From assembly GCA_036873755.1 (NCBI GenBank), contig JAVTVY010019452.1:1-64000 (forward strand): a stretch of 64,000 nucleotides of DNA, read 5' to 3'. The notes below the pieces were generated by a model. The model was not told where the DNA came from, ran no database searches, and saw only the letters and a list, made by a program, of their open reading frames with translations. The position numbers were made by a program, and so were the translations under genes. This stretch comes from Hanleya hanleyi (Eukaryota; Mollusca; Polyplacophora; Lepidopleurida; Hanleyidae). Shown one piece after another: positions 49,060-60,976 of the stretch (position 1 is its first letter; each line of letters opens with the position of its first letter).

Positions 49060-49200
49060 ACACCTTGGAACACCCCGTCTCCTCATCAGTTTTGGCAATG
49101 AAAGAGCCAAAGCAGAGACAGCCCATGCTAAAGCTGAATATGCTTTAGAGGAAGCAGGATTACGCAAACAGCGTGCAGCAATCCAAGAAACGAAAAGTTG
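49060..49200 (+). other. Short open coiled-coil-like stretch, unidentified
   Basis: One plus-strand frame reads ISFGNERAKAETAHAKAEYA then LEEAGLRKQRAAIQETKS before a stop. It is alanine-, glutamate- and lysine-rich like the coiled coil of a retroelement gag or a structural protein. After the stop another frame gives LHCLEQQVEAAPSQKPRYRR. It may be the remnant of a retrotransposon gag, but there is no protease or reverse transcriptase nearby. Confidence 0.2.
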
Positions 49201-50079
49201 ACCGTGCCTGAAAATACATGCAACAAAGCAAGAGTAGACTGCAGATCTGCATTGCCTTGAGCAGCAAGTGGAAGCTGCGCCATCGCAGAAGCCGAGGTAC
49301 AGGCGTTACCAGCAATCTGTGAGGACACTGGATGCTATTGGCAGACAAATTCTGTGATATCCGTACCGATTGAGAATGCTATGAAGCCTAGCCTGTCATC
49401 ACCTCGCTGAGAACTCCCCAACATGTCACGCGCATGATGACGTGCAGCAAACATAATTGCAATTCGTAGCGTGACGGACCAAATTAAATAATGTTTGAAG
49501 AACACCCAATTAACAAATTAGTTACACTTATTACATTCATGTTGTGAAATGATCTATGATATTTTGAAATACTGTGGAAACTGAACAGACTAAGGAGGTG
49601 CTCAAGCTCTGTTGCGTTTTTGGAACTATATCAGGTTAACATATACAGCTTTTAAGGCTGTGATTCACCTGAGCCAGCCCTTTTTTTACGAGAATGAAAC
49701 AAAGAATAGAAATTTTGAGATAGATTTGATAATGAAATCTTTTGAATTATTGTGTTCATTATTTACCTAAAAATAGTTATGTGATGAATAGAATTTTACA
49801 CTCGTGGCAATTTAATTAAGTGAAAGTTATGACCCTCGTTGAGTAAAGGCTCGGTCACACTAGGAATTAAACAAGTTTAGTTGAATGTAGTTTCGGAAAA
49901 ATTCTAGGTCACACCTACCGGAACGACATCAGTTCAACATCTTTTCTCACTCAAACTAAACGACATCGGGACGTCCTTTGGAAAGAGTGAGAAAATTAAT
50001 TCAGTGTTTTGATTGGTTAAAGGATAATGACGTAGGTGACCCAGAAAAGCGCGGGGAATTCCTCGCAGACGAGAAAAGC

Positions 50080-53000
50080 ATGGCGGACATTACAACTTTG
50101 CTTTCGCAGGTTCAGAATCCGAGTCAGGTGGAGGACATCGTTCCTGTACCTGATCCCCGTCATATCCCTGAGCCCACTCATGTTCCTGTGCCAGCTGAGA
50201 TACCGAGTTCGTCTCATGGGTAAATATAATTTGTAATTGTCGTTGATAAATCTGGGATGCATTTTGCAGAGAGGAGTCACAATTATTTCGAGAATGTAAA
50301 ACATGATGATAGTCCGGGGGTGTTGCTGACGTCTATATAATTTAGACATCAGCCTCTCTCCCCCTTATTTAGTATCTGCATTTTACTGATTGTATGTTTC
50401 TTTTGACAGCGAATGTATTCGGTTCGGCGAGTGGACAATGCGCGCGGTGCGAGCAGGGTATCATCATTCTTGAACAACAGGTCCAGGAAAAGTGGCAATT
50501 GGGGTAATTCTGGCTAATTGGCCTGATACACCTCAGTTGGTGGGTATATTTATTCATAGTTGAAAGTGTTTATATTTTTTCAAGAATAAATAACTGCACT
50601 TATGAACTGAGCACTTTGGGCGCCAAATTACAGGAGTTTGTTTCACTGACAAAATAAAAAATATACCGTAGTTTTTTTGGAGGGTATCAGGCCAATTAGC
50701 CAGAATCACCCCATTTGCCACTTTAGATTAGAATTCAACTTTAACAATTGATACAAAAATATAGTTTATGAATATTGACCAGTTATCACAACCCGACTTT
50801 TCCTTAATGGCACAGTCTGTCTGCCAATAGAAAGGATTAATCAGATTTTTTTTGATTTAAAAATCCCTGTCTATAGCACGTGTAAGTGCTTGTCTTATCA
50901 AAATTCAGACTTTCGCTGTATCTTTATAAATTAGAAAAACGTACGGCATACAGTATTTTTGAGCTATTTTTACTGCCCTGGTTTAACTGGATAGTTGGTG
51001 GTGCATAAGTACGGCTTCTGTATTTTAAACTGTGACACTTTTCTATACACCCTCAAAACCATGCATGCCATATAACCATATAACTATACTAAGATAGTGT
51101 AATCCCAAAATAATGAAAATACTGTCATACGATCAGGGGTTGAAATATTGTCTGAGATAAGCAGGACAAAATTGATTCTTAGCTAGTTTTTTATCCTGCA
51201 CACAATACAAAAGGATAGAAATGTGTTCAAAACCTTGCAGGACAATGCACAATTTCCTGCAGTTTAATGTAAATTTCAAGCCCTGACGATTGTTTTCTAA
51301 AATGACTAAAAATATATCTTCCTTTGTATTCAGCTGTGGGAGCTGCATATGGTCATTATGGTCATCAGAGGGGTACTGTGTTGCGGAACAGCTATAGAGA
51401 TCCTGTTACCATTGTTGTAAAATATTATTGTGAGCTTATAATAGGATTCATGTATCTCGGGGTATACATGTATGGTGAGGGACGAGGGAAAAATGTGTAA
51501 GAAATGCTGTCGAATGGGTCAGATATGGGATGGGAATAGACATTAAGGGGAGGACAACCTAATTATGACGTTCCTCTACCAGAGGTCGGGCATAACAACA
51601 CAGTATGGGGTAATATGGTCCAGCAGATTATACGGCACACATGGGAAAGAGAGGCAGGGTACAGAGTAGATCTGGACAACTTAGGCGATATAGGATGTTT
51701 CTAGTGCACCTGTGGCAAGGGACAAGCATGGATCATATGTAAGAAGGGGTGGGGGAATGGGTTGGATGGTATGTTCTGCATGACCAGTGGCAATCATATC
51801 ACAATGGAGTGTCCAAGTACATCCATCCATGTAGCAACATTATAATATTCAAGAAACAAGTCCCTGTGAGTGGATTCAAACCGTGGTCACAAGTGTGAGT
51901 TCATTTGAACTGAGCTCTAAACCAATCACACTCCTGATACTGGATAAAAATTTGGTTGTGGGATAGAAAATAGTTAATAACAACAACCTGCTTGGTCAAT
52001 GCACAGGACAGACTTAGGCTAATACTGTGACCTTGTTAATATTTTGTCTACCATACTATACACATGGAAAGTCTATCACACCAGTTGTGATATGACCTTG
52101 TGTTATTGGGTTACAGAAGAATTCCTGGCTACAATGAGCAGTTTGGCAACTGTGATACCCCACCCTCTGGGTGCTAATACAGGTGGTGTTAACATGTGTT
52201 AATTTACCATCTGGGGGACTAGGTGCTTGTAAACATTCCTCTCCAAACACCATTTTGGTGATCATTCGATGTGTGAAATTGATTGGTGTCACTATCTCCA
52301 TCAACCGGATACTTTCAAATTCTTGTATGATGTTAACATCACATGACCATATAGCTATATTCAGTAATTATGCATGCATGGACATGACTCAGACTGTACT
52401 GGTATATAAATATTCTGCTGTTCATGATATCATGGGTCAAAATTAAAATATTGTTTGTTTGGGGCAGCCATACCCATCAGAAAGGCCCCTACCCAGAACT
52501 TTTAATTGATTTATTATTTTATTATTCATCTAAGAAATATAGGGTTTTCCTGAAATGATCTTAAACCAGGAAACTACATGTTTGTAAAGCAGGATCCACA
52601 CAGATGGTAATATTTTCTCTGTTTGGCATAGCTCTGATTCATGAAGCAATATTGTTACCGGGTATGTGATCACAAAAAAGTTTGAATAAAATTTATGTTA
52701 CCCAAGCAAACAACTTTTCAATTTTAGCCTTAGGTTAATGACAATTGATCCCTTGTTTCCCGACAAGATTTTTTCTTGAAAAAGGATGCAGGCGGGGGTC
52801 TTCCTTTTCATTATTCATTGCTCACTGTTTGTTTGAAAAAATATTCAGGCTGAAATGATTCAGAGGCCATGTTTGAGAATGTTTAAACAAAAGAGTTACT
52901 TCCCCTGATAGGATTTTCCACGGAAGCATATTATTTTCATCAATCTTTTCATTTTCATCATCAGATTTGATGCGTCTTTGAGGTTACTGAATGAAATGAG

Positions 53001-55129
53001 GTTGGGTTCAAAGCAAGAAATCCAAGAGCATCAAAGTTGGAAAAACTGCAAATAATGGAAATAAATGAAAATAATGAGAGAAAAAAAGGCGGTTAGGTAA
53101 AATGACATGCGGGCGGTAGCTAAATAATATATAGCCCTCAAGAGTATGAGGGCTATAGGTCGGCCCCAGTCACCTCCAGCGAGGGTTTTAGATAATTTTA
53201 TTACGAATCACCCACCTCTGAAACTGCCGTACATCTAATCTCTATCCCCTCCTGCCCACTATTTTAAAATCTTGAGCACTATTGTGAAATAGTAACGAAT
53301 ATATCGCCGTCTGAATTTTCCAGTCGAATTCCACTTTAAATGCGCCATGTTAACCATATACAGTGACGTCACCAACATGGCGGCGCAGAGAGTCGAAGTT
53401 CACGACTGGAAAATTCAGACGGCGATATATGCGTCACTATTTCACAATAGTGCTCAAGATTTTAAAATAGTGGGCAGGAGGGGATAGAGATTACATGTAC
53501 GGCAGTTTCAGAGGTGGGTGATTCGTAATAAAATTATCTAAAACCCTCGCTGGAGGTGACTGGGGCCGACCTATAGCCCTCATACTCTTGAGGGCTATAT
53601 ATTATTTAGCTAGCGGGCGGCTGACAGGAATCAAATGTGGGCAGCCTTATGTCCATATAGACATACCTGTACCCTGTTGATATGGGCATGATTCAGTGCA
53701 TGTTCTGTTCATATCATATGACCTAAACCCATACCCAGTTAATATTCTGTTGTTCCAGACCATACATGATATTGTATAAACTAAAAAGTAAAAGATGTTG
53801 CAGTGTATGAGTAAAAAGTACATGTATAATCCCTGATGAATTTTTTCACAGATCGGTACAGTGGAAGTATAAGGAAACCACTACATTGCTGGGGTAGTGA
53901 GGTTGTTCAAACTAAGTTTACAAAGATGGTTCGCAACAAGAGCATCTGGGAGGAGCTATCCACTCAGCTGAAGAATAAAAACATAATCAGAAGTTGGAGC
54001 CAGTGCAAGAGTCGGGTGAATAACCTCATTCAAAAGTACAAAAAGGTCAAAGATGAGAACAATAAGTCAGGTACGTTACTGACTCCAATAACAAATGAAA
54101 TTTCAACATAGACAAACATGGGAACTTGTTTTTAGTCTAGTTTCTTGTCTTTCGAAGCAAGGAATAAAGTCCTGCTTTTAAAAGCTGTACGAATTTGATA
54201 AGGTTGAAATAGATTTCACCATTTGCAAATCACCTTGCATAAATAATACATGTAGTAGAATTCCAATAAATACTAATAAATGAAGAAAATGACTGACTGA
54301 GCTACCACAGTATTACATTATATACCCCCCCCCCCCCCATTATACTACATAACTTTCTTATTTCCCATAGCACTATTTGAACAACTTACATGGATGACAT
54401 GAATTTGTGACTGTACACTGACATGGCTAATGGTGTTTCTCACTGGTTTGTGGTCAGGATATGTGGAGGGGGGGGGGGGGGGCGGCATACATACAAGCAG
54501 TCTCTAATTTCTTCTTTCCTGCATTGCAATATGAGGAAGCTGTTAAAGTCAACACTAATAAATACATGTCCTGTATTTATGTTTTACAGGTAACACCAGG
54601 ACAACATTTGAATATTTCGATTTACTGGATGCAGTTCTTGGGTTCAAGCCAGCTATAGAACCTGATGTTGTTTTGGCATCCACATCTAATCCGACATCAA
54701 CCCCCACATCTGATGAATCTGGTAAATCTGCATTTTGTTCAAAATTACATATTCAGGATATAATATTAATACAAAAATACATTATCTGTCAGGATTTTTA
54801 TCTTATATGCATCTGTATATGCAAGGGCTCAGTTTGCAGGTTTTAAAGGTGGGCGACATTCATACTGATTAAAATTTTCATCATATATTGCAGTGGATAA
54901 TGACATCGACATAGGCCCCACAACAAGTGAGGAGAAGCCTATCAAAAGGAAGGCCAAAAAGAGAACTGCAATGGAAGTGATCCTATCCACCATGACAGAG
55001 GTGATTGAGGCGTCTGACAAGCGCTTCATGGAAGTGGAAGAGAAGAGACTGAAGATGGAGGAGGCACAAGAGGAGAGACGAAGAGAGTCTGAGGAGAGAA
55101 TTTTGATGCGGATATTAGAAAAACTATAA
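50080..55129 (+). CDS. Harbinger-type Myb/SANT-like DNA-binding protein, 4 exons, probably frameshifted
   Basis: Harbinger transposons carry a Myb-like gene whose product works with the transposase. Model: exon 1 50080-50219, exon 2 53852-54070, exon 3 54590-54721, exon 4 54894-55129, all introns GT-AG. The start ATG has A at -3 and G at +4. Exon 2 holds the Myb-like trihelix: WKYKETTTLL, then KSIWEELSTQLKNK, then SQCKSRVNNLIQKYKKVKDE. Exon 3 gives SGNTRTTFEYFDLLDAVLGF, the usual follow-on. Exon 4 is basic (KPIKRKAKKR) then a charged coiled coil (FMEVEEKRLKMEEAQEERRR) to the stop. Exons sum to 727 bases, one too many: the first helix runs into TAG after GGGG at 53891-53894, while the rest is in the next frame. 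So this copy carries a +1 break, or a sequencing error. Alternatively ATG at 53836 begins a shorter open product without helix 1. Confidence 0.75.
50489..50724. mobile_element. MITE with ~43-bp inverted termini
   Basis: Left AAAGTGGCAATTGGGGTAAT, then TCTGGCTAATTGGCCTGATA; right TATCAGGCCAATTAGCCAGA, then ATCACCCCATTTGCCACTTT. The two are inverse with two or three mismatches. No clear target duplication. It sits in intron 1 of the Myb-like gene. Confidence 0.75.
50725..53100. other. Intron 1 of the Myb-like gene, no further feature
   Basis: AT-rich intronic sequence with only short open frames. I see no gene or array in it. Confidence 0.5.
53117..53612. mobile_element. 496-bp foldback element with 210-bp arms and 8-bp target duplication
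   Basis: Arms 53117-53326 and 53403-53612 are almost perfect inverse copies, beginning TAGCTAAATAATATATAGCC and ending next to CAGTCG. The loop is only 76 bp. GCGGGCGG lies on both sides (53109-53116 and 53613-53620), an 8-bp direct duplication as made by hAT-like and a few other superfamilies. The loop contains GTGACGTCAC (a CRE-like site) and CCAACATGGCGGCGCA. It lies 240 bp before exon 2 of the Myb-like gene. Near-identity of the arms implies a young insertion or arm conversion. Confidence 0.9.
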
Positions 55130-55488
55130 TTTATATTTCTTTCTCATATTTGTTAGTTTTGTTCAGTTGACTTGTAAGAAATGTACATGCCCTTGACAAC
55201 ATACTCTCAAACTCCCTTCTCATTCTCATGGTCCTCTCCTATCTATAGTCCCTTTTCTTCCATTTCCATGAAAAGCTGGTCAGATTCTTTTATAACATCT
55301 AACATGGTGGATAAAATGACTTCTGTCGCAGTTCTGTTTCAGCCTTCCTTCTGATAAACTTACCTTCACTTGTAGTGAAGTCTGTGTCAATGTCAATGAC
55401 CCAATTTATGAAGTTCCAGTCTATTTATACCTGAATTATTGTTATCATCTTTGACCTTTTTGTACTTTTGAATGACATTATTACATTT

Positions 55489-56580
55489 ATGCCTCCCCCA
55501 ACTATGTTGGGGGGAGACATCTAGTGTTTGTGCTGTCTGTCTGTCCGTCCCCTTTCCTTGTCTGCAAGATATCTTGAACTACTGGACGGAATTTCACCAA
55601 ACTTGGATGGAAGCTTCATTGGGATAGCCCCCTCATTTGATTAGGTTTTGGTGTGTGTGCGTGCCTTTATCGGTGTGCTGTGTGCGTCTGTCCATCTACT
55701 TGCACATGTATAGACAGGCCTTGTCTGTAAAAAAGATATCTGGAGAACAACTGGACGGAACTTCACCAGACTTGGATGGAATCTTTATTGGAATGGCCTC
55801 CGCATCTGATGATGTTTTGGTGTGCGCGCGTGCATCCATCTGTTTCTGATGTCCATCTTTGTTACATGTATGTACAGTACTACTCTTGTCTACAAGTGAG
55901 TGAGTGAATATGATTTAACGTCGCTTTCAACTATATTTCAGTCATATCACGACGATGGGTCCTATTCCTTTCCACACCCGGGAACCGCACGGGTCCTATT
56001 CCTTTTCATACCCAGGAACCCCATGGATGCCTCAGTCGCCTCTTACGACAAACTGTCTGAGGAGCTGGGGCCTATTCTTACCATGACCTGCGGTGTGCAA
56101 AACAACATCCCAGGCCTTGTGATCTAATTAGGTTTTGGTGTGAGCTAGTGCTTGCATGGGTCCATGCAAAATGTGCTTGTCTGTCTGTCTGTCCAATTTT
56201 TGTTCACTCCATATCTTGGAAACTACTGAAGGCAGATGCATGAAACTTCTATACACTACAGCATGTATATTATAGGTGTGCCTCTTGTATGTTTTGCATC
56301 TTTCCTATATTTTGATCAGTTTCAAAATAATTGATGCTTCACAATTACATGTATTTCATATTGGTTGCACGTTGTAGGTGTCGGCAATCCACTCATTGCT
56401 ATACAAATCCCGACTCCTCACTGGGCTACTGCAACATTGAAAATCGCCTCTTAGCAATTAATATTTTGGATGCGCAGCTTTGTTTAGGATACTTATTGCT
56501 ACATTCATTTTATAGTACTTTCCCTTAAATAATGTGTCCACTCAAGGCAAGGTGGGAGCTTGGGGGAGACGTATGTTTTT
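55489..56580. repeat. Mollusc-type GCCTCCCCC...GGGGGAGAC element
   Basis: It opens with ATGCCTCCCCCAACTATG then TTGGGGGGAGACATCTAGTG and closes GCTTGGGGGAGACGTATG. Inside are two or three ~180 bp tandem units with the words GACGGAATTTCACCAAACTT and GGATGGAAGCTTCATTGGGA, and a CTGTCTGTCTGTCC track. A SINE is inserted at 55893-56127. Short open frames here are repeat-derived. Confidence 0.65.
55893..56127 (-). mobile_element. SINE with GTCGTAAGAGGCGACTGA core
   Basis: On the minus strand it has CATGGTAAGAATAGGCCCC, the core TTGTCGTAAGAGGCGACTGA, two AGGAATAGGACCC blocks, then the shared tail CGTCGTGATATGACTGAAAT ... ACGTTAAATCATATTCACTC, ending (CACT)n. The core is a widely conserved SINE domain in molluscs and other invertebrates. 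The head differs from the 5S-headed SINE although the tail is the same. Confidence 0.75.
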
Positions 56581-56724
56581 GCTAAAAAAAACAACCAGCA
56601 TAGGCTTCATGCCGGAGCGGCAACCCAAGGGTCAAAGTGGAACCTCTAGTTGACCCAGCTCTTGCATTGTATCCAGCTTTTCCCAATATTTCCATCATCC
56701 AACCCTTGTTCACATTTGTTCCTA

Positions 56725-57370
56725 GTACACCATGGTCCCTAGTAATTGTTCCTAGTACAACATGGTACATTCGTAGTACACCATGGTACATCCCTAGTAC
56801 AACATGTCCAAGGTACACCAAGGTACATCCCTAGTACATTATGGTACCATCCCTGGTACACGAATGTCCCTAGTACACCTCGGTACCATCCTTGGTACAC
56901 CAATGTCCCTAGTACACCAGGATACCATCCCTGGTACACTATTGTCACTACACGTTGGTACATCCCTAGTACACCATAGTACATCCGAATTACACCATGG
57001 TTCAAAGTACAGGAGTGAGTGAGTAGGATTTAACGTTGTTTTCAACATTGTTTCAGTCATATCACGACGGTGCCTACATGCATGTGCCAGAACACGAGAG
57101 TGTCCACAGTTCCTATTATTCTGGACACTGATCAGCCCAGCCGGTACAGCACCCGGTCACTCATCCAAGTATTGGCCGAGCTCAACGCTGCTTAACTTCG
57201 GTGATCTGACGAGAACCGGTGTGCTCAACGTGATGCGCCGTACCTGGTTCAAAGTACATCAAGGTTCATCCCTAGTACACCATGGTCTCTAGTACACCAT
57301 AGTGATGTACTAGCAATGTTGTACTAGGGATGTACCATGGTGTACTAGCAATGTGCCTTGGTGTACTATC
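56725..57370. repeat. Near-palindromic TAGTACACCATGGTACATCC minisatellite
   Basis: About fifteen irregular units of 20-27 bp built from CCTAGTACACCATGGTACAT, in both polarities: the part after 57300 runs as GATGTACCATGGTGTACTAG. The array is split by the SINE at 57012-57244. Open frames across it on both strands (60-88 codons) are by-products of the repeat. Confidence 0.85.
57012..57244 (-). mobile_element. 5S rRNA-headed SINE (SINE3 type), full copy with target duplication
   Basis: TGGTTCAAAGTACA flanks it exactly (56998-57011 and 57245-57258). Read on the minus strand it starts with about 100 bp resembling 5S rRNA. TCTCGTCAGATCACCGAAGT then TAAGCAGCGTT corresponds to the A-box region, and TACTTGGATGAGTGACCGGG then TGCTGTA corresponds to the C-box end. 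A body with CTCGTGTTCTGGCACATGCA follows, and the tail is CGTCGTGATATGACTGAAAC ... CTACTCACTCACTCC. 5S-headed SINEs (SINE3) use the internal 5S promoter. It is the best-preserved copy in the window. Confidence 0.85.
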
Positions 57371-58600
57371 GTGGATTTAAAAAATTACCAAAAAAAGACA
57401 AAGATTATATCCATGCCTTCACAACTGATTCAAGTGAGTTGTAAATCTTCAAAGATGATATTTATCAATTATACATTCAAACTTCAGTGACATTTCAATA
57501 TTTCTTTTGTAAGTGATATCCAACATACCATATTGGAAACATCCCAAAAGTATTCTATACATGTATATTATACACTACACAAACACATACATCATGTAGA
57601 GTCATGTGTTTGATGTTTTATATTCCTTTGCTACCCATTAATATGTAATATGTTATTAATTAGGCTCATTAAGCACATAAGGTTATACTCTATGATATCC
57701 TCTTGTTCCTCTGTCAATATTTCAATTTGATAACAAAATTAATTATGTACAGCTACAGGGACCAAGACATATTGGGAAAGCAACTGTCTGTTCAGTGATC
57801 CATGAGTTCAGCTGAGTAGCGACTGGAGTTTTCACTCTGCCGTACCATTATTTTGAACTGATATCTGGTATATTTTCATGTAATATTTGCCAAAATATAC
57901 ATTATTCTAAGCATAGTGACATTTTCTTTGAATAATGGAAAAATATAGTACATAATTGTGTGAATTCTGATACAAAATAATCTCCCAGGTTAAAAGATAG
58001 GATAATGTGACTATCCAGTTGCCTGCCAGTCAGCTGAAGTCATGGGTCACTGAACCGATGGGTCCTCCTTTGTTTTCCCGATAAATGAGAGTCTACATGT
58101 ACTAGTTATACACAGGGCAATAAACAATAATTATCAGAGAATGGATGGTAACTGTAAATGTCGTTGGTCATGAGTTCTCCATTCCACATGTCTACATGTT
58201 CTATAACATAACATAGGCAAAGATTTCTACTGTACAGTTAATAACATGTTAATGTACCATTTTGATGGTGAATCAGGTATTCGTTACTATAGTCTCTACA
58301 AACTCTGGATCATCTATTCAAGTCCGTCTGTCAGACTACATTATGTATATTACTGTGATATTAACAGTATCACTAGTGTTATAGCATAAATTGGAAACCT
58401 TTTTTGAAATTGGGGAAAAAACCTTATTGCTATAGCAACCTTATTAGTTGAAATAATAAGTGTTATTGCCCAAATAAAATAATAAAACTACTGATAATAC
58501 TTACAGCTCTGAAAAATATCCGAGCATTAACTTATTCAGTTTTACCATGGATAGAATGGCAGTGATCGGGAGCCCCATTGTATTGCTTGTCCCCTTATTA
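57371..58600. other. Non-coding AT-rich stretch
   Basis: No gene, array or terminal repeat is recognisable. Confidence 0.55.
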
Positions 58601-58602
58601 TA

Positions 58603-58809
58603 CAGGGTGTTCCAGAAGTCTTGGTCACATTTTGACATTGAATATATTGAAAACTATTGAGGATATACAAATGCATATGGCAACATCATTAGCATTACAC
58701 AAAACTTAATGACTTTCATTTTCAAATGGTACCAGTTTCATCTTACTACCATTCATGGCTCAGCAGATACGAGGATTTGAAATGTGACCAAGACTTCTGG
58801 AACACCCTG
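58603..58809. mobile_element. mariner-type MITE, 207 bp
   Basis: The ends are a perfect ~30-bp inverted pair beginning CAGGGTGTTCCAGAAGTCTT. TA stands on both sides (58601-58602, 58810-58811). CAGGGTG termini plus TA are typical of mariner. No coding sequence. The perfect termini suggest recent mobility. Confidence 0.9.
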
Positions 58810-59505
58810 TACAATATCAAGTGAGGTCATATTTGGCTTCTACGATCAACAAAAGAACCAGTAACATAAGTATCATTGAAATTTGTAAGAACATATGCAA
58901 GTATGTCCCAATTCTTGCTTTATACTCAACATGTTGGCAATAACAGAATTCCATTCTTAAGACACTAAACAAGACCCTTTCAATAACATGTGTAGCTTAA
59001 TACGATGAAGCTAACCATTTCCTGCCATTCTGGTTTCTCTCTGTGACATAACTAGTGTTAGGCCATCCACAATAATACTTGTTTCCATAAACCAACTTTT
59101 GGAGAATTGATATCTCATTTTTTACATTTTATAGTGTTTGTATAGAATATCACAGAGTACTACTGAAAGATACAGTAATTAAAAAATGTGAATGGGTATG
59201 TAGGGTTATGGGGAAGCAAATATAATTGTGGATTAGCTTATACAAATTTTAATCTGTACACTAGAATATCCATGCAACTGTTTGCATTGCCAGGGTATAC
59301 TTCAAATGTAAGAGATCTTTCTCAGTGTGTCTGGCAAACCGATCAAGGTGAAACATACAAAGAGACCGAATAACTGTTGGAATACATGTTCTCCCGATTC
59401 TAGTTCAATTAGCAATTCCAGTTCAATTAGCAGAGTGAAATTCATCAATTCAGTATCAGTGTTTCTCGTATCTGAAATGTTTCTGGTCACATTTTTCTGA
59501 AACCG
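58810..59505. other. Non-coding, no recognised feature
   Basis: No supported gene. A short direct repeat of CAATTAGCA occurs near 59405-59432. Confidence 0.5.
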
Positions 59506-60387
59506 TAAAATGGGGGAGAATAGGAACGATTTGAGCATTTGCACATTCTATTTTTTTAGTTTAGCAAGTTCAGCCAAGGGACCTTTGCACTTGTATAGAA
59601 TACAGTTTATTTGTTGAAGATATTTGTATATATATATTTTTTTTTTTTGAAAACTGACTTCCCATTTACCCCAATTTTGGGGTGGATAGGAACAGTAACA
59701 ACTCTTGTCGTGATATTCCTATTCTACCCCCACAAAAAGGATGAATAGGAACGATGAGTTTAAAAATTAAAAATAAAAAAACAAAACATTGTCTTTGACA
59801 TACCGTACCGGTACTTACAAACATTACAAAGCAGCTTACCGTAAAATGGGGTGAATAGGAATGATTTGAACATTTGCACAAGTGTGTGCATTTTATTTTA
59901 ACAAGATATTTTGGTGCTATTTGGTGTCCACCCAAGTGCCCTTTGCACTTGTATGGAATACAGTTTATTTGTTGAAGATATATGTATTTTTTTCTTGAAG
60001 ACTGATTGTTCCCATTCACCCCAATCTTCCGTAAATTTTTCTGAAGGAAAACGAAAAAATATAAAAAAAATCCTACCAATCTAACTCAGTAATCCCCATC
60101 ATCTCGAGGTCCTGGTAGAGAATCAGCCAGATGTGTCCAACAGGTGCTGCGGCCGAAGTTTGGACCACATCCCCAATTTCTGTCACGGAGATGACTTCGG
60201 AATTTGCTACACTCACAGTCAACCACACATTTTAGCTTATCAAGTCAGTCATCACTTGGCAGCTTGAGGTTGATATATTAAAAAAAACAGACTTCACAGT
60301 TATGTATGCCTTGGCAATAATAAGTCGTGAACAACTTACCAATTTTTTGTTCCTATTCACCCCTTGGTTCCTATTCACCCCATTTTA
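59506..60387. repeat. TAAAATGGGGTGAATAGGAA elements, nested or tandem
   Basis: An element runs from TAAAATGGGGTGAATAGGAA (59842) to its inverse TTCCTATTCACCCCATTTTA (60368-60387). A related left part, starting TAAAATGGGGGAGAATAGGA at 59506, repeats the same interior (CTTTGCACTTGTATAGAATA, then CAGTTTATTTGTTGAAGATA). More TTCCTATTCACCCC words lie near 60350. The pattern is that of a MITE plus a partial duplicate. The 137-codon minus-strand frame over it is not a gene I recognise. Confidence 0.7.
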
Positions 60388-60976
60388 TAGAACCAGTTTA
60401 ACAAAACATTTGACCCTACACTCTCTTGACCCTACACTGTCTTGACCCAGGCAAGAGTTGCCAAAAATTGCTTAAGTAATATTATTGTGGTCAAAATGTC
60501 AAGGTCACCTCAATGCTTCAATAACAGTCTGTTACTATCTTTTCTGATTCTGGTTAAGGTGGCTCAGGAGTATCCGAACTGGTCGAACTTGCAGTGCAGT
60601 CACATGGCACAACAACGCTGTGCGTTCTGAAAATCATGGTTTCACCAATCACATCGACACCTTGTATTACATCAACCCAGCTTTTTTTTCAACAAAACAG
60701 GGAAAATGCATGAAGTGAATATTAAATTCAAAAGAAGTGTGGGACTCTATGATTCAAAATTTAGAATCTCTACTGAATTTGGAATAAATACCGAGTATGA
60801 AGAGAATGACAATGATTTTACATATTGAAATAGCATTCATGTGAATTTTAGTAATGGAACACTCATGCCAATTTTATTTGATAGTTGATATCGATATTAA
60901 ATTGATAACCTATAAGACCTTAACCTGAATATGAAGCAAATGACGTTAACTCTGATCTAGTCATTGGCGAGCCACC
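60388..60976. other. 3' flank of the transposase gene
   Basis: No other gene. On the minus strand AATAAA occurs at 60873-60878, about 100 bp past the transposase stop, at a suitable distance for a polyadenylation signal. Confidence 0.45.

Noticed and set aside
48771..49148. 125-codon frame that could be a gene exon
   Set aside because: It begins with GTG, has no known motif, and the more protein-like coiled-coil stretch at its end is in another frame.
49847..49870. AGGCTCGGTCACACTAGG preceded by TAA, a plausible Harbinger left terminus just before the Myb-like gene
   Set aside because: No inverse copy was found downstream of the transposase or anywhere before 64000, so a terminus cannot be claimed from one end.
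59666..60079. 137-codon minus-strand frame with a hydrophobic, signal-like start
   Set aside because: It crosses the TAAAATGGGGTGAATAGGAA repeat and its A/T-rich interior; no homologue or motif is apparent.
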